Below are positions 1 through 7,139 of a stretch of DNA of 18,627 nt, piece after piece (within the stretch, counting starts at the first letter, position 1; the number at the start of each line of letters is the position of its first letter). The position numbers and the translations under genes were made by a program. Under the pieces are notes generated by a model. The model saw only the letters and a program-made list of their open reading frames with translations. It searched no databases and was not told the DNA's origin. This DNA is from an uncultured Lachnospiraceae bacterium (lineage in GTDB: Bacteria; Bacillota; Clostridia; Lachnospirales; Lachnospiraceae): NCBI GenBank assembly GCA_910585935.1, contig CAJUHN010000052.1, positions 1 to 18,627 of the forward strand, given 5' to 3'.

Positions 1-54
1 CCGTTACGTCTGGAACGGAGCGAGAGCGCGGCTTCGTTGGAATACTTCATTGCC
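1..54 (-). repeat. Structured inverted-end repeat, copy A (cut by window start)
   Basis: This is the outer part of the same element that is complete at 6510-6658 and 7140-7275, read on the minus strand. In element orientation it carries the end motif GGCAA-GAAGTATTCCA (one mismatch to copy D), the box AACGAAGCCGCGCTCTCGC, and the conserved CTCCGTTCCAGACGTAA. The window starts inside it, so the central hairpin and far end are not visible. It lies in non-coding DNA with no visible gene to its right until 461. Identity with the other copies over these 54 bases is high and is seen directly. What the element does is unknown. Confidence 0.85.
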
Positions 55-460
55 ATAGCGACCCTTTGTTTCCCCGTTTCCTCCTATCCAATATACCAAA
101 ACCATCTCCAATTAACCACCAATTAGATGGTATCCTTCTATACTTCTTTATAAATCTTTAATTTTTATTTTGAATATTTTATGATTAATTAACAAATTGG
201 ACAAAAAATGGACACATTTATCCTTTATGATATAAGCATATCATCGAAGAGATGATATGATAACTTAACATTTTCATAACTCTGGAGGTTGTCCGCCCTA
301 ACGGACGGATAGCCTCTATCCCCCCTAATAATGAAAAATAAATTAAGTTTGAAAAAAGTTATAAGATCGATAAAGCAGAAAGTCTACTGGCTTTAGATGG
401 TCAGTAGTTCGTATAAAAACTCTCTCCCTCAGCAAAAAGATAGCAGCCGCTATCTTTTTT
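55..460. other. Gene-free region with several hairpins and a promoter-like site
   Basis: I see no convincing coding sequence in these 406 bases. They contain an imperfect hairpin at 101-131 (ACCATCT pairing with AGATGGT), a promoter-like pair at 209-236, a perfect 9-bp hairpin at 237-259, a two-step hairpin at 285-316, a 6-bp hairpin at 384-407 (CTACTG with CAGTAG) and a strong terminator at 434-462. The order promoter, hairpins, terminator on the plus strand is what a small non-coding RNA of about 220 bases would look like, but I do not recognise the family. Confidence 0.5.
209..236 (+). promoter_or_regulatory. Candidate sigma-A promoter for a possible small RNA
   Basis: TGGACA (209-214) and TATAAG (231-236) are separated by 16 bases, close to the vegetative consensus (TTGACA, 17, TATAAT). 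Transcription would start around 243, inside or just before the perfect hairpin CATATCATC / GATGATATG at 237-259, so that palindrome could equally be a repressor operator. There is no gene downstream on this strand before the terminator at 434-462. The call depends on short matches in AT-rich DNA. Confidence 0.3.
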
Positions 461-462
461 TT
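240..462 (+). ncRNA. Possible small RNA, family unknown
   Basis: A transcript from the candidate promoter at 209-236 to the terminator at 434-462 would contain a hairpin at 285-316 (GAGGTT-GTCCG, loop CCCTAA, CGGAC-GGAT-AGCCTC), a hairpin at 384-407 and the terminator stem. There is no sizeable reading frame in it. The hairpins and terminator are seen; that they form one RNA is inference. Alternatively, the terminator may serve only the convergent minus-strand gene. Confidence 0.25.
434..462. terminator. Bidirectional intrinsic terminator
   Basis: A perfect 10-bp stem (AAAAGATAGC at 435-444, GCTATCTTTT at 449-458) closes the 4-base loop AGCC and is followed by T bases on the plus strand and by an equivalent T-run on the minus strand. 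It touches the stop codon of the minus-strand membrane protein gene at 461-463, so it most likely ends that transcript, and it can also stop anything read from the left. Confidence 0.85.
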
Positions 463-1345
463 AGTCTTCACCTTTTTGTTGAAATTTTTGATTAACACGT
501 TCTTTTAATTCTTTTAAAGAAGCATTAAACTTTGCAGAATAAGAGGTAGGATGTCCTTTAATTAATTGTGATTTGAAGAAATCAATTTTTTTAAATTCTA
601 TTTCCCTTTTTTCTGTCAGCTCAGAGAGTCTATTTTTTAGCACTTCTATTCGATCTTGTGTTTGTTTAAATGCATTTTCCTTTAACGCAGAAATTTGTAA
701 TTGTGTATTTTCTTTTAATTCTTCTATCTGTAACTGTGCAGAATTTTTTAATTCTTCTAATTGCTCTACTACATGTTCAACATCTTCTTTTGCAACAGAA
801 AGCTGCTCTAAAACTTTAGCTAAATCTAAAGCTGCTTTTGCTGAAATTATAGTATCTATGAGCATAAGAAAAGCGATTAAAACAGAAGATATCATAATAA
901 TAGAAGAATTTAACTGAAATATCCACTTCTCGATTGGAGGATGAATGAGTTCTGTCAAAACTACAGATAGAACACCCCAGAAAAGAGAAGAACTGAGGCA
1001 AATACGACCTTTGAATTGAAACTTTTGACTGCTATAATCCCAATATTTTATTTTAAATAAAGATTCCATAGCCCAACCAGTAAAATACTCTAAAATAGTA
1101 GCTCCAACTAGACCTACTAAATAAATCATAATGATATTTTTCTGAAAAGGAAGAGTAATCCAAAGGATGAGAACAGCGCCTGAACCATAAAGGGGCAGCA
1201 TAGGAAGGCGGAGAAATCCACGATTGACAAAATGTCGTTTATTAATAGATACAATCGTAGATTCAATACACCATCCAAAAAAACAGTAGATAAAAAAGAA
1301 AAACATCCATTGAAATAACGTATAATGGTACATAACATCGCTCAC
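461..1345 (-). CDS. PF06541-type multi-span membrane protein with coiled-coil tail
   Basis: The N-terminal ~170 residues form several hydrophobic spans (about 10-28, 48-66, 70-88, 117-132, 148-165) with motifs typical of the PF06541 family (often named 'putative ABC transporter permease', CmpB type): GWCIEST near 24-30, VNRGFL near 40-45, LEYFTGW near 85-91, and KYWDYS near 100-105. The transporter label is a database habit; the biochemical role is unknown. Residues ~170-255 are charged and helical and include three 11-residue units beginning LKNSAQ, LKENTQ and LKENAF (199-231), so a cytoplasmic coiled coil is likely. The frame opens with GTG at 1345; an ATG at residue 5 (1333) is an equally plausible start because neither has a strong Shine-Dalgarno site. 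It lies 70 bases downstream of spoIIID on the same strand, with no hairpin between, so read-through is possible; a weak TTGTAT-N16-TATACT pair lies in the gap. Confidence 0.8.
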   Translation of the reverse strand: MSDVMYHYTLFQWMFFFFIYCFFGWCIESTIVSINKRHFVNRGFLRLPMLPLYGSGAVLILWITLPFQKNIIMIYLVGLVGATILEYFTGWAMESLFKIKYWDYSSQKFQFKGRICLSSSLFWGVLSVVLTELIHPPIEKWIFQLNSSIIMISSVLIAFLMLIDTIISAKAALDLAKVLEQLSVAKEDVEHVVEQLEELKNSAQLQIEELKENTQLQISALKENAFKQTQDRIEVLKNRLSELTEKREIEFKKIDFFKSQLIKGHPTSYSAKFNASLKELKERVNQKFQQKGED

Positions 1346-1415
1346 TTTCTCGTTCGTTTTTAAATAAAAATTATTGTTTTAGTATAGATTTTTCTTCAAA
1401 AGATACAAAATTATT

Positions 1416-1679
1416 CTACCACATTTCATTTTTTTTGGATAGATACTTTTCTTTTGTGGCTAATCCACCTCGAATATGGCGCTCTGATTTATTTAAATCT
1501 AAGACAAATCGCACTTGTCCAGCCAAAGAGGGATTGAGCTCTCCCAAGCGTTCTGTCATGTCCTTGTGTACAGTACTTTTACTTATGCCAAATTGCTTTG
1601 CAGTCTGACGAACAGTAGCATTATTTTCAATAATATAAGCTGCTATCTGAAGTGCGCGTTCTTCTATGTATCCTTTCAT
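1416..1679 (-). CDS. spoIIID: Sporulation transcription factor SpoIIID
   Basis: This gene encodes the small DNA-binding regulator that, in endospore formers, switches mother-cell genes during the sigma-E stage. The 87-residue protein starts MKGYIEERALQIAAYI and contains the helix-turn-helix ATVRQTAKQFGISKSTVHKD (about 21-40), then a basic tail with RHIRGGLATKEKYL, all characteristic of SpoIIID. The frame is open 40 codons further upstream, but the family start, its length and an AAGGG site about 9 bases before ATG at 1679 fix the start here; the extra residues would also cover the promoter. A sigma-E-type promoter lies at 1727-1755. In Bacillus subtilis spoIIID sits just before mbl and flhO-flhP on the same strand; here the same neighbours are present but spoIIID points the other way. 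Confidence 0.95.
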   Translation of the reverse strand: MKGYIEERALQIAAYIIENNATVRQTAKQFGISKSTVHKDMTERLGELNPSLAGQVRFVLDLNKSERHIRGGLATKEKYLSKKNEMW

Positions 1680-1726
1680 AATGATAGCCCTTAAAAAATG
1701 GGCGTCCCCCTGTATAGGTTTTTTAT

Positions 1727-1755
1727 ATTGTATGATAAAAAATGCTATAGTATTC
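1727..1755 (-). promoter_or_regulatory. Sigma-E-type promoter of spoIIID
   Basis: Read on the minus strand, GAATACT (1755-1749) is followed after exactly 14 bases by CATACAAT (1734-1727). This matches the sigma-E pattern KMATATT, 13-15 bases, CATACAMT, with one mismatch in the -35 box and none in the -10 box. Transcription would start near 1720, leaving a leader of about 40 bases before the ATG at 1679. spoIIID is a known member of the sigma-E regulon in Bacillus, which supports the call. Confidence 0.75.
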
Positions 1756-1863
1756 ACTTTCTTTTTAATTATATTAATGATATAATAGAAAGAAGACATT
1801 TCGTGATTCTAAAGAAAATAAAGAACTGAATGATAATATAGTACTAGAAGGCGGTGAACGTAT

Positions 1864-3321
1864 ATGGATGAAACAAGAAAGATGAAGTTGCCGGATGAAG
1901 AAATGTGGAAGATAATGAACTCATTTAGTGCAAGACATGGTATCGTGATCATGTTTTGGAAGATGCGGGGTGAGGATAATGAATCCTGCCCTATGTATAT
2001 ATCAGATAATATTGCTTCTTATGGTTATGAAGCAGAAATGTTTTTAGAAAAGAAAATTTGTTGGGCAGATATTATTTATGAAGCGGATAGAAAAAAAGCA
2101 CAACAAGAATCATATCAAAATATTATGAACGCTTCTAATAGATTTGTGCAGGAATATAGAATTTTAAAAAAAGATAATACCATTGTTTGGATACATGCAG
2201 ATGTTTCTATCATAAGAGATAACTATAAACAAGCACAATATATAGAAACAATTATTACCAATATTAATGAAAGCAAATTATATGAACGCCGTCTATTACA
2301 AGGTCAGAGAGAAATGCAACAAGAAATGGAAGCGAACAGAGAAGTTGCAAAAAAAATGACAGTGGAAGATAGACTAACAGAACTGATAAAAGAACAAAGA
2401 ATTGAATTATTACAGAATACCTTTACAGAAATTTATGGGGTTCATGCAGCGATTGTAGGATTGGATTATCATTTTTATACCAATATGTCTGGACCGAAAG
2501 AAGAAGGCATTTTTTATGATATCCAAGAATTAGGAAGTTTTAGAAGAAAAGTAGAAGAATTGAATGAAGCTTTAGCAGTGGGCAGAAAAGAAGCTATTCT
2601 TTTGTTAAATAATCCCAGCATAAAAATTGCAGGTGTTCCCATCATGTATAAGGAAAAACAAATTGCTACATGGATAATGTGCTGTTTAGCAAATCGTCAA
2701 ACACAAGAAATATTGAAAGTATTAAAATTTATGCGGACTTTGACCGATAATATGTCAGAATACTATGGAAACTATATGGGGTCTGTTTCTCTAAAGGGCT
2801 ATGCGTTAGAGCGCTTAAAGCTAAAAAATATGATATCTATGCAAGAAAAGATTTTAGATATTTACGATAAGATTCAGGATATTTCTTCAGAAGAATTGAG
2901 TGTTCAAACTATTTTTCAGATGACAGGAAAGATGATGGAAATAGAGAGAATCGCAATTTATAAATATATGAAAAATTCTATTTATTGTAAGTGTGAACAA
3001 GAATGGGTACGGCAGGATATTTTAGAAGATCCAGATTTGATGGCTTTTATTTCTGTCAAAGCGATGCCCAGCCCACAGAAAATTCTAGAAAAGCAAGAAA
3101 TAGCTGTCATAAATAGTATTTGGATTCCAAGAGAATGGCAAGATACATTTGAGGATCTAAATGCTAAGGCAGTGGTGATATTACCAATAAAATTTGGTGA
3201 AAATAGTGGCTTTATCTGTTTTTTAGAAGAATTAGAAGATAGGGTTTGGAAAGAGGAAGAAATAGAATTTTTTAAAAAGATTCAAAAAATTATTGAGAAA
3301 GTCCTTTTAAAATCGGAATAA
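1864..3321 (+). CDS. PAS / PocR-like / GAF sensor protein without an output domain
   Basis: The 485-residue soluble protein appears to have three sensor modules: a PAS fold at about 24-135 ending in the PAC-like stretch IVWIHADVSIIRDN, a charged helical linker at 137-170, a PocR-like ligand-binding domain at about 172-300 (helix LLQNTFTEIYG, then VHAAIVGLDYHFYTNMSG), and a GAF-like domain at about 325-483. No histidine kinase, GGDEF, EAL, phosphatase or DNA-binding module is visible, and no membrane span. The PAS call is fairly safe; the PocR and GAF calls are by appearance only. The start is supported by AGGCGGTGA 7 bases before ATG. It is the first gene of a cluster leading 44 bases later into mreB and then rod genes, so it may regulate or scaffold that unit, but its partner is unknown. 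It stands where Bacillus has spoIIID directly beside mbl. Confidence 0.75.
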   Translation: MDETRKMKLPDEEMWKIMNSFSARHGIVIMFWKMRGEDNESCPMYISDNIASYGYEAEMFLEKKICWADIIYEADRKKAQQESYQNIMNASNRFVQEYRILKKDNTIVWIHADVSIIRDNYKQAQYIETIITNINESKLYERRLLQGQREMQQEMEANREVAKKMTVEDRLTELIKEQRIELLQNTFTEIYGVHAAIVGLDYHFYTNMSGPKEEGIFYDIQELGSFRRKVEELNEALAVGRKEAILLLNNPSIKIAGVPIMYKEKQIATWIMCCLANRQTQEILKVLKFMRTLTDNMSEYYGNYMGSVSLKGYALERLKLKNMISMQEKILDIYDKIQDISSEELSVQTIFQMTGKMMEIERIAIYKYMKNSIYCKCEQEWVRQDILEDPDLMAFISVKAMPSPQKILEKQEIAVINSIWIPREWQDTFEDLNAKAVVILPIKFGENSGFICFLEELEDRVWKEEEIEFFKKIQKIIEKVLLKSE

Positions 3322-3365
3322 TATGTTTATAATGAAAGATAATGGAAATGAGAAAGGGGATTTGT

Positions 3366-4355
3366 ATGTTATCGACAGATATCGGAATTGATTTAGGAAC
3401 AGCCAGCATTCTAGTTTACGTAAAAGGCAAAGGGGTTGTGCTAAAAGAACCCTCTGTTGTAGCTTATGATAGAGATACTAATAAAATTAAAGCAATTGGA
3501 GAAGAAGCAAGGCTTATGATCGGCAGAACGCCGGGAAATATTATGGCAGTGCGCCCATTAAGACAGGGGGTGATTTCTGATTATAATGTAACAGAAAAGA
3601 TGCTAAAACATTTTATCAGGAAAGCGTTAGGAAAAAGGACTTTTAAAAAACCTCGCATCAGTGTTTGTGTGCCAAGTGGTGTCACAGAAGTGGAGAAAAA
3701 AGCGGTAGAAGATGCAACCTATCAGGTAGGAGCAAGAGAGGTTTCTATTATAGAAGAACCTATTGCAGCAGCTATCGGAGCAGGAATTGATATTTCAAAA
3801 CCATGTGGAAATATGATAGTGGATATTGGAGGAGGTACAACCGATATCGCAGTGATTTCTCTAGGGGGTACAGTAGTGAGCACCTCTATTAAGATTGCGG
3901 GAGATGATTTTGACGAAGCGATTGTGCGTTATATGCGCAAAAAACATAATCTGTTGATCGGAGAAAGAACAGCAGAAGAGATTAAGATACAAATAGGCTC
4001 TGCCTATAGAAGACCAGAAGTTGTGACATTAGATGTGAGAGGAAGAAATTTAGTGACAGGACTTCCGAAAACAATTACTGTCACATCAGATGAAACAGAA
4101 GAAGCTTTAAAAGAAGCTACATCACAGATTGTAGAAGCAGTACACAGTGTACTAGAAAAGACACCGCCAGAATTGGCGGCAGATATCGCTGACAGAGGAA
4201 TTGTATTGACAGGAGGAGGCTGCTTATTACAAGGACTAGAAGAATTAATAGAGGAAAAAACAGGAATTAATACTATGACAGCAGAAGATCCTATGACAGC
4301 AGTTGCAATTGGAACAGGTAAATTTATAGAATTTTTAAGCGGAAAAAGAGATTGA
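3366..4355 (+). CDS. mbl: MreB/Mbl rod-shape actin homologue
   Basis: This ATPase polymerises into membrane-attached filaments that guide lateral cell-wall synthesis in rod-shaped bacteria. The 329-residue protein has the actin-fold signatures: phosphate-1 loop DIGIDLGTASILVY (5-18), phosphate-2 loop DIGGGTTDIAVISLGG (153-168) and the adenosine motif GIVLTGGGCLLQGLEE (278-293). The frame opens eight codons earlier (ATG at 3342), but MLSTDIGIDLG is the family-like beginning, and AAGGGGAT sits 5-6 bases before ATG 3366, so that start is chosen. Being followed by two FlgF/FlgG-type genes is the Bacillus mbl-flhO-flhP arrangement, hence the mbl symbol; mreB cannot be excluded from sequence alone. 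A short gap with an imperfect hairpin (4372-4404) follows, so transcription may continue into the rod genes. Confidence 0.93.
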   Translation: MLSTDIGIDLGTASILVYVKGKGVVLKEPSVVAYDRDTNKIKAIGEEARLMIGRTPGNIMAVRPLRQGVISDYNVTEKMLKHFIRKALGKRTFKKPRISVCVPSGVTEVEKKAVEDATYQVGAREVSIIEEPIAAAIGAGIDISKPCGNMIVDIGGGTTDIAVISLGGTVVSTSIKIAGDDFDEAIVRYMRKKHNLLIGERTAEEIKIQIGSAYRRPEVVTLDVRGRNLVTGLPKTITVTSDETEEALKEATSQIVEAVHSVLEKTPPELAADIADRGIVLTGGGCLLQGLEELIEEKTGINTMTAEDPMTAVAIGTGKFIEFLSGKRD

Positions 4356-4445
4356 AAAATCTCTTCTTTCATGGGGTTGTGTCCGTGCAGCATCCACAAA
4401 CTCCATATATCAAAATTAGTAAAGCTGTGCAGAAATGAGGAAAAT

Positions 4446-5213
4446 ATGTTAAGGGCATTGTATATATCTTATACGGGAATGTTAAATCAGCAACACCGTT
4501 TAGATACCATCACCAACAACTTGGCAAACTCTGCTACAACAGGTTATAAAAAAGAAGGTGCAACATCACAAACTTTTGATAAAGTGCTTATGAAAAAACT
4601 CAATGATGGTTCAGAAAATTACATCGATAAGCCAATAGGAAAAATGAGTTTAGGAGTGAAAATAGGTGAAAACTTCACAGATTATTCGCAGGGTTCTTTT
4701 AAAGCTACTGAGAATTCTTTAGATTTAGCGATAGTAAATGATGGATTTTTTGAAATTTCTTTTAAAAAGGCTAATGGAGAAAGTGTGATGAAATATACTA
4801 GAGATGGCTCTTTCTCTTTGACAGAAACAGGATATTTAGTTACAAAAGATGGTGATTTTGTACAGGGGGCAAATGGAAATATTCAGTTAGACACTTCTGC
4901 AGAAATTATTATAGATAAAGATGGTTATATCTGGGAAAACGGTGCAGTAAAAGATAGAGTTAAAGTTGTAGACTTTGAGGACTATAATTATTTGAAAAAA
5001 TATGGCGAAAATATGTATGAAGAAGTTGAGGGAGCTACAAAAAAAGATGTGCATACCAACATGATGCAGGGGTATTTAGAAGTTTCAAATGTAAATGTCA
5101 TTTCAGAAATGATAGATATGATCACTATCAGCAGAGCATATGAAGCGAATCAGAAATTTATCCAAACAGCAGACAGCATTTTAGAGAAAAATATGACAAT
5201 TGGTGCTCTATAA
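4446..5213 (+). CDS. flhO: Flagellar rod protein, FlgF/FlhO type
   Basis: The 255-residue protein is a subunit of the flagellar rod, the axle that crosses the cell wall and is exported by the flagellar secretion system. It has the N-terminal rod helix with the family motif TITNNLANSATTGYKKEG (about 20-37), a central beta domain with TRDGSFSLTETGYLVTKDG, and the C-terminal helix QGYLEVSNVNVISEMIDMI..SRAYEANQKFIQ. The frame is open from 4371, but MLRALYISYTGM is the family start and TGAGGA lies 5 bases ahead of ATG 4446. It is followed 37 bases later by a FlgG-type paralogue, as flhO is followed by flhP in Bacillus. FlgF and FlgG are hard to tell apart by eye; order and divergence suggest the FlgF/FlhO role. 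Confidence 0.88.
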   Translation: MLRALYISYTGMLNQQHRLDTITNNLANSATTGYKKEGATSQTFDKVLMKKLNDGSENYIDKPIGKMSLGVKIGENFTDYSQGSFKATENSLDLAIVNDGFFEISFKKANGESVMKYTRDGSFSLTETGYLVTKDGDFVQGANGNIQLDTSAEIIIDKDGYIWENGAVKDRVKVVDFEDYNYLKKYGENMYEEVEGATKKDVHTNMMQGYLEVSNVNVISEMIDMITISRAYEANQKFIQTADSILEKNMTIGAL

Positions 5214-5250
5214 TTTTTAGGTAAAAGAAAAGAGAAAGGGTGAAAAGAAT

Positions 5251-6066
5251 ATGATGCGTTCTTTATGGACTGCAGCTTCTGGTATGAAGACACAACAGAC
5301 TGCAGTAGATGTAATTTCCAATAATTTAGCAAATGTCAATACAAATGGTTTCAAAACAGAATCCGCAGAATTTAAAAGTTTATTATATCAGATGATTCAA
5401 TCTAAGACGACTACTGCAAATATGGAACAAAAGCCAGTAGGAGCACAGATAGGTCTTGGTGTTCGTAATTCTTCTGTTACCAGTAAATTTACACAGGGAA
5501 GATTGACACAGACAGAAAATGATTTTGATTTCGGTATCAATGGAAAAGGTTTTTTTCAAGTGAGAGGAACAGATGGAGAAACATATTATACTAGAAATGG
5601 AGCATTCAATATTTCTATAGCTACAAACGGAACTATGTTGACAGATTTCCAAGGAAATCCAGTATTAGATACAAATGGAAAAGCGATTGTTTTTGATTCT
5701 AGTTTGGATACTGCTAAAATTGTGGCTACTACAACGGGAGAACTCTGCTATATAGGAGAAGATGGCAATCCTAAGAGTATGGGAATTAAGATAGGTTTGG
5801 TACAATTTCCAAATCCAGCCGGATTAGAGAAATTAGGTTCTGGTCTTTATAAAGTCACAGATGCTTCTGGAAAGGCACAGTCAGAAGCTACTACTCCTAA
5901 TTTAAAAAAGAGTGAGCTAAAACAAGGATATATAGAAGGTTCTAATGTACAGGTAGTAGATGAAATGGTGAATTTAATTGTTTCCCAAAGGGCATATGAG
6001 ATGAATTCTAAAGCGATTCAGGCGTCAGATGATATGTTGTCACAGGCAAATAATTTAAAACGATAG
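5251..6066 (+). CDS. flgG: Distal rod protein, FlgG/FlhP type
   Basis: This is the second rod paralogue, 271 residues. It has the N-terminal motif DVISNNLANVNTNGFKTE (about 20-37), the central stretch GFFQVRG..YYTRNGAFN, and the C-terminal helix QGYIEGSNVQVVDEMVNLIVSQRAYEMNSKAIQASDDML typical of FlgG. The family start could be either of the first two ATG codons (5251 or 5254); AAAGGGTGA precedes both. It most likely forms the distal rod just below the hook. It shares a transcription unit with the FlgF-type gene and the rod-binding gene 70 bases downstream. Confidence 0.92.
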   Translation: MMRSLWTAASGMKTQQTAVDVISNNLANVNTNGFKTESAEFKSLLYQMIQSKTTTANMEQKPVGAQIGLGVRNSSVTSKFTQGRLTQTENDFDFGINGKGFFQVRGTDGETYYTRNGAFNISIATNGTMLTDFQGNPVLDTNGKAIVFDSSLDTAKIVATTTGELCYIGEDGNPKSMGIKIGLVQFPNPAGLEKLGSGLYKVTDASGKAQSEATTPNLKKSELKQGYIEGSNVQVVDEMVNLIVSQRAYEMNSKAIQASDDMLSQANNLKR

Positions 6067-6136
6067 AGTAAATGGTTAGGATAAATGGTTGCGTTGAAGA
6101 AAAAGAGATAGAAGAATATGAGAATGGAGGTAGGTT

Positions 6137-6481
6137 ATGGCAGGAATCGATGGAATTAATTCTATGGTGAATACATATTGGGATAGTATTCAGAATAATT
6201 CTACATCAAATATTGAAGCATCAGGTTCTAAAGATTATAGTGATGCTACAGATGAAGAATTAATGGATGTCTGCAAAGAATTTGAAGCTTATTTTTTAGA
6301 GCAGATGTTTAAGGCGATGAGAAATACTGTACCAAAAGAGGAAGAGAGCAGCTCTTCTACTTATGGGATGTTTGAAGATAATCTATATCAAGAATATGCA
6401 AAGCAGGCAGCAGAGAGTGGGCAGATAGGAATCGCACAGACATTATTTGAACAGATGAAAAGAAATTATAATTTAGATTAA
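6137..6481 (+). CDS. Rod-binding protein, FlgJ N-terminal type
   Basis: The 114-residue protein matches the rod-binding domain found at the N-terminus of FlgJ (PF10135): CKEFEAYFLEQMFKAMRNTVP at about 46-66, then FEDNLYQEYAKQAAESGQIGIAQTLFEQMKRN. It ends there, with no muramidase domain, so cell-wall opening for the rod must be done by another enzyme, as is common outside Proteobacteria. A perfect GGAGGT site lies 6 bases before ATG. It closes the first flagellar cluster; a repeat element begins 29 bases after its stop codon. Confidence 0.88.
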   Translation: MAGIDGINSMVNTYWDSIQNNSTSNIEASGSKDYSDATDEELMDVCKEFEAYFLEQMFKAMRNTVPKEEESSSSTYGMFEDNLYQEYAKQAAESGQIGIAQTLFEQMKRNYNLD

Positions 6482-6509
6482 GGTATTATTAAAGTTCGCT
6501 TAAGTTTCC

Positions 6510-6658
6510 GCTTAAGGCAAGGAACTATTCCAACGCAGCCGCGCTCTCGCTCCGTTCCAGACGTAATGGACACTAAATTCGCAGCCCTTTACAGGACTGC
6601 TCATTAAGTGCCAACGTCTTCCAAGGGGCTTCTTTTGGAATAGTTCCTTGCCTTAAGC
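6510..6658 (+). repeat. Structured inverted-end repeat, copy B (complete)
   Basis: The ends are a perfect 24-bp inverted repeat (6510-6533 against 6635-6658); its core GGCAAGG...ATTCCA is shared with the other copies, while the outer GCTTAA/TTAAGC is particular to this copy. Inside, AGACGT (6559-6564) pairs with ACGTCT (6614-6619) and encloses a long arm: GG/CC, CACT/AGTG, AAT/ATT, GCAG/CTGC, CCT/AGG with loop TTAC. A second possible hairpin, CCAAGGGG...TTTTGG (6621-6638), competes with the inner end of the outer stem. No reading frame is present. It could be a non-autonomous mobile element or a structured RNA/DNA element; it may also stop transcripts leaving the rod cluster. Confidence 0.88.
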
Positions 6659-7139
6659 TAGTTTTATAACATGGGCTAGTTTATAAGGCTTGATGAGGGC
6701 TGTTATAGGTAGTTATTAGATTAAAGGAATTTCTTGATATTTTACAAAACAAAAAAACTTTTTTTATTTTATTTGAACTGTTGCAAAAGAGTTCTTTCAT
6801 CTTCTTCAAATAAAAAATGAAGGGTAAGCTTTTTTTTAATATAAATATTTTATTAAATAAAATAGCAAGAAATCATCTATTTCTATTAATGGCAAGAAGA
6901 ATTGTAAAAATGGTTTCCTATAGCAGTGTTAGATGGAGAGAAATCCAGGAATATCCTCATATACACTAATCTAACCACGTCCTGCTTATAAATTTGCTTT
7001 GAAAGTATTTGCCTTAGTGCAATTTGTCATTTTTATGTTTGGAAAGTGTGTAGGATAGATGCTATTATATTTTGTTAAATTACAAGCGTAGATTAATTAG
7101 AAAAACAAATTAAATTATAAGAGGAAATACAGTAGCAGA

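Noticed and set aside
344..373. Sigma-D-like pair TAAG ... ATCGATAA
   Set aside because: The spacing is 3 bases too long and no gene lies downstream on that strand before the terminator.
573..917. Open frame of 114 codons on the plus strand
   Set aside because: It is the mirror of the membrane protein gene on the minus strand; it is rich in Ser, Cys and Phe, with no family pattern and no ribosome-binding site.
1680..1799. N-terminal extension of spoIIID by 40 codons
   Set aside because: The extension covers the sigma-E promoter and leader, and SpoIIID proteins begin at MKGYIEE.
1810..1836. Sigma-D-like promoter before the PAS protein (TAAA, 15 bases, AATGATAA)
   Set aside because: Only the last five bases of the -10 box match, and the transcript would start a few bases before the ribosome-binding site; likely chance in AT-rich DNA.
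4004..4399. Open frame of 131 codons on the minus strand within mreB
   Set aside because: It lies antisense to a clearly coding actin-family gene and has no recognisable domain.
6512..6656. TTAA target-site duplication around repeat copy B
   Set aside because: TTAA flanks only copy B; copies A, C and D have other bases at their ends, so it is not a consistent insertion mark.
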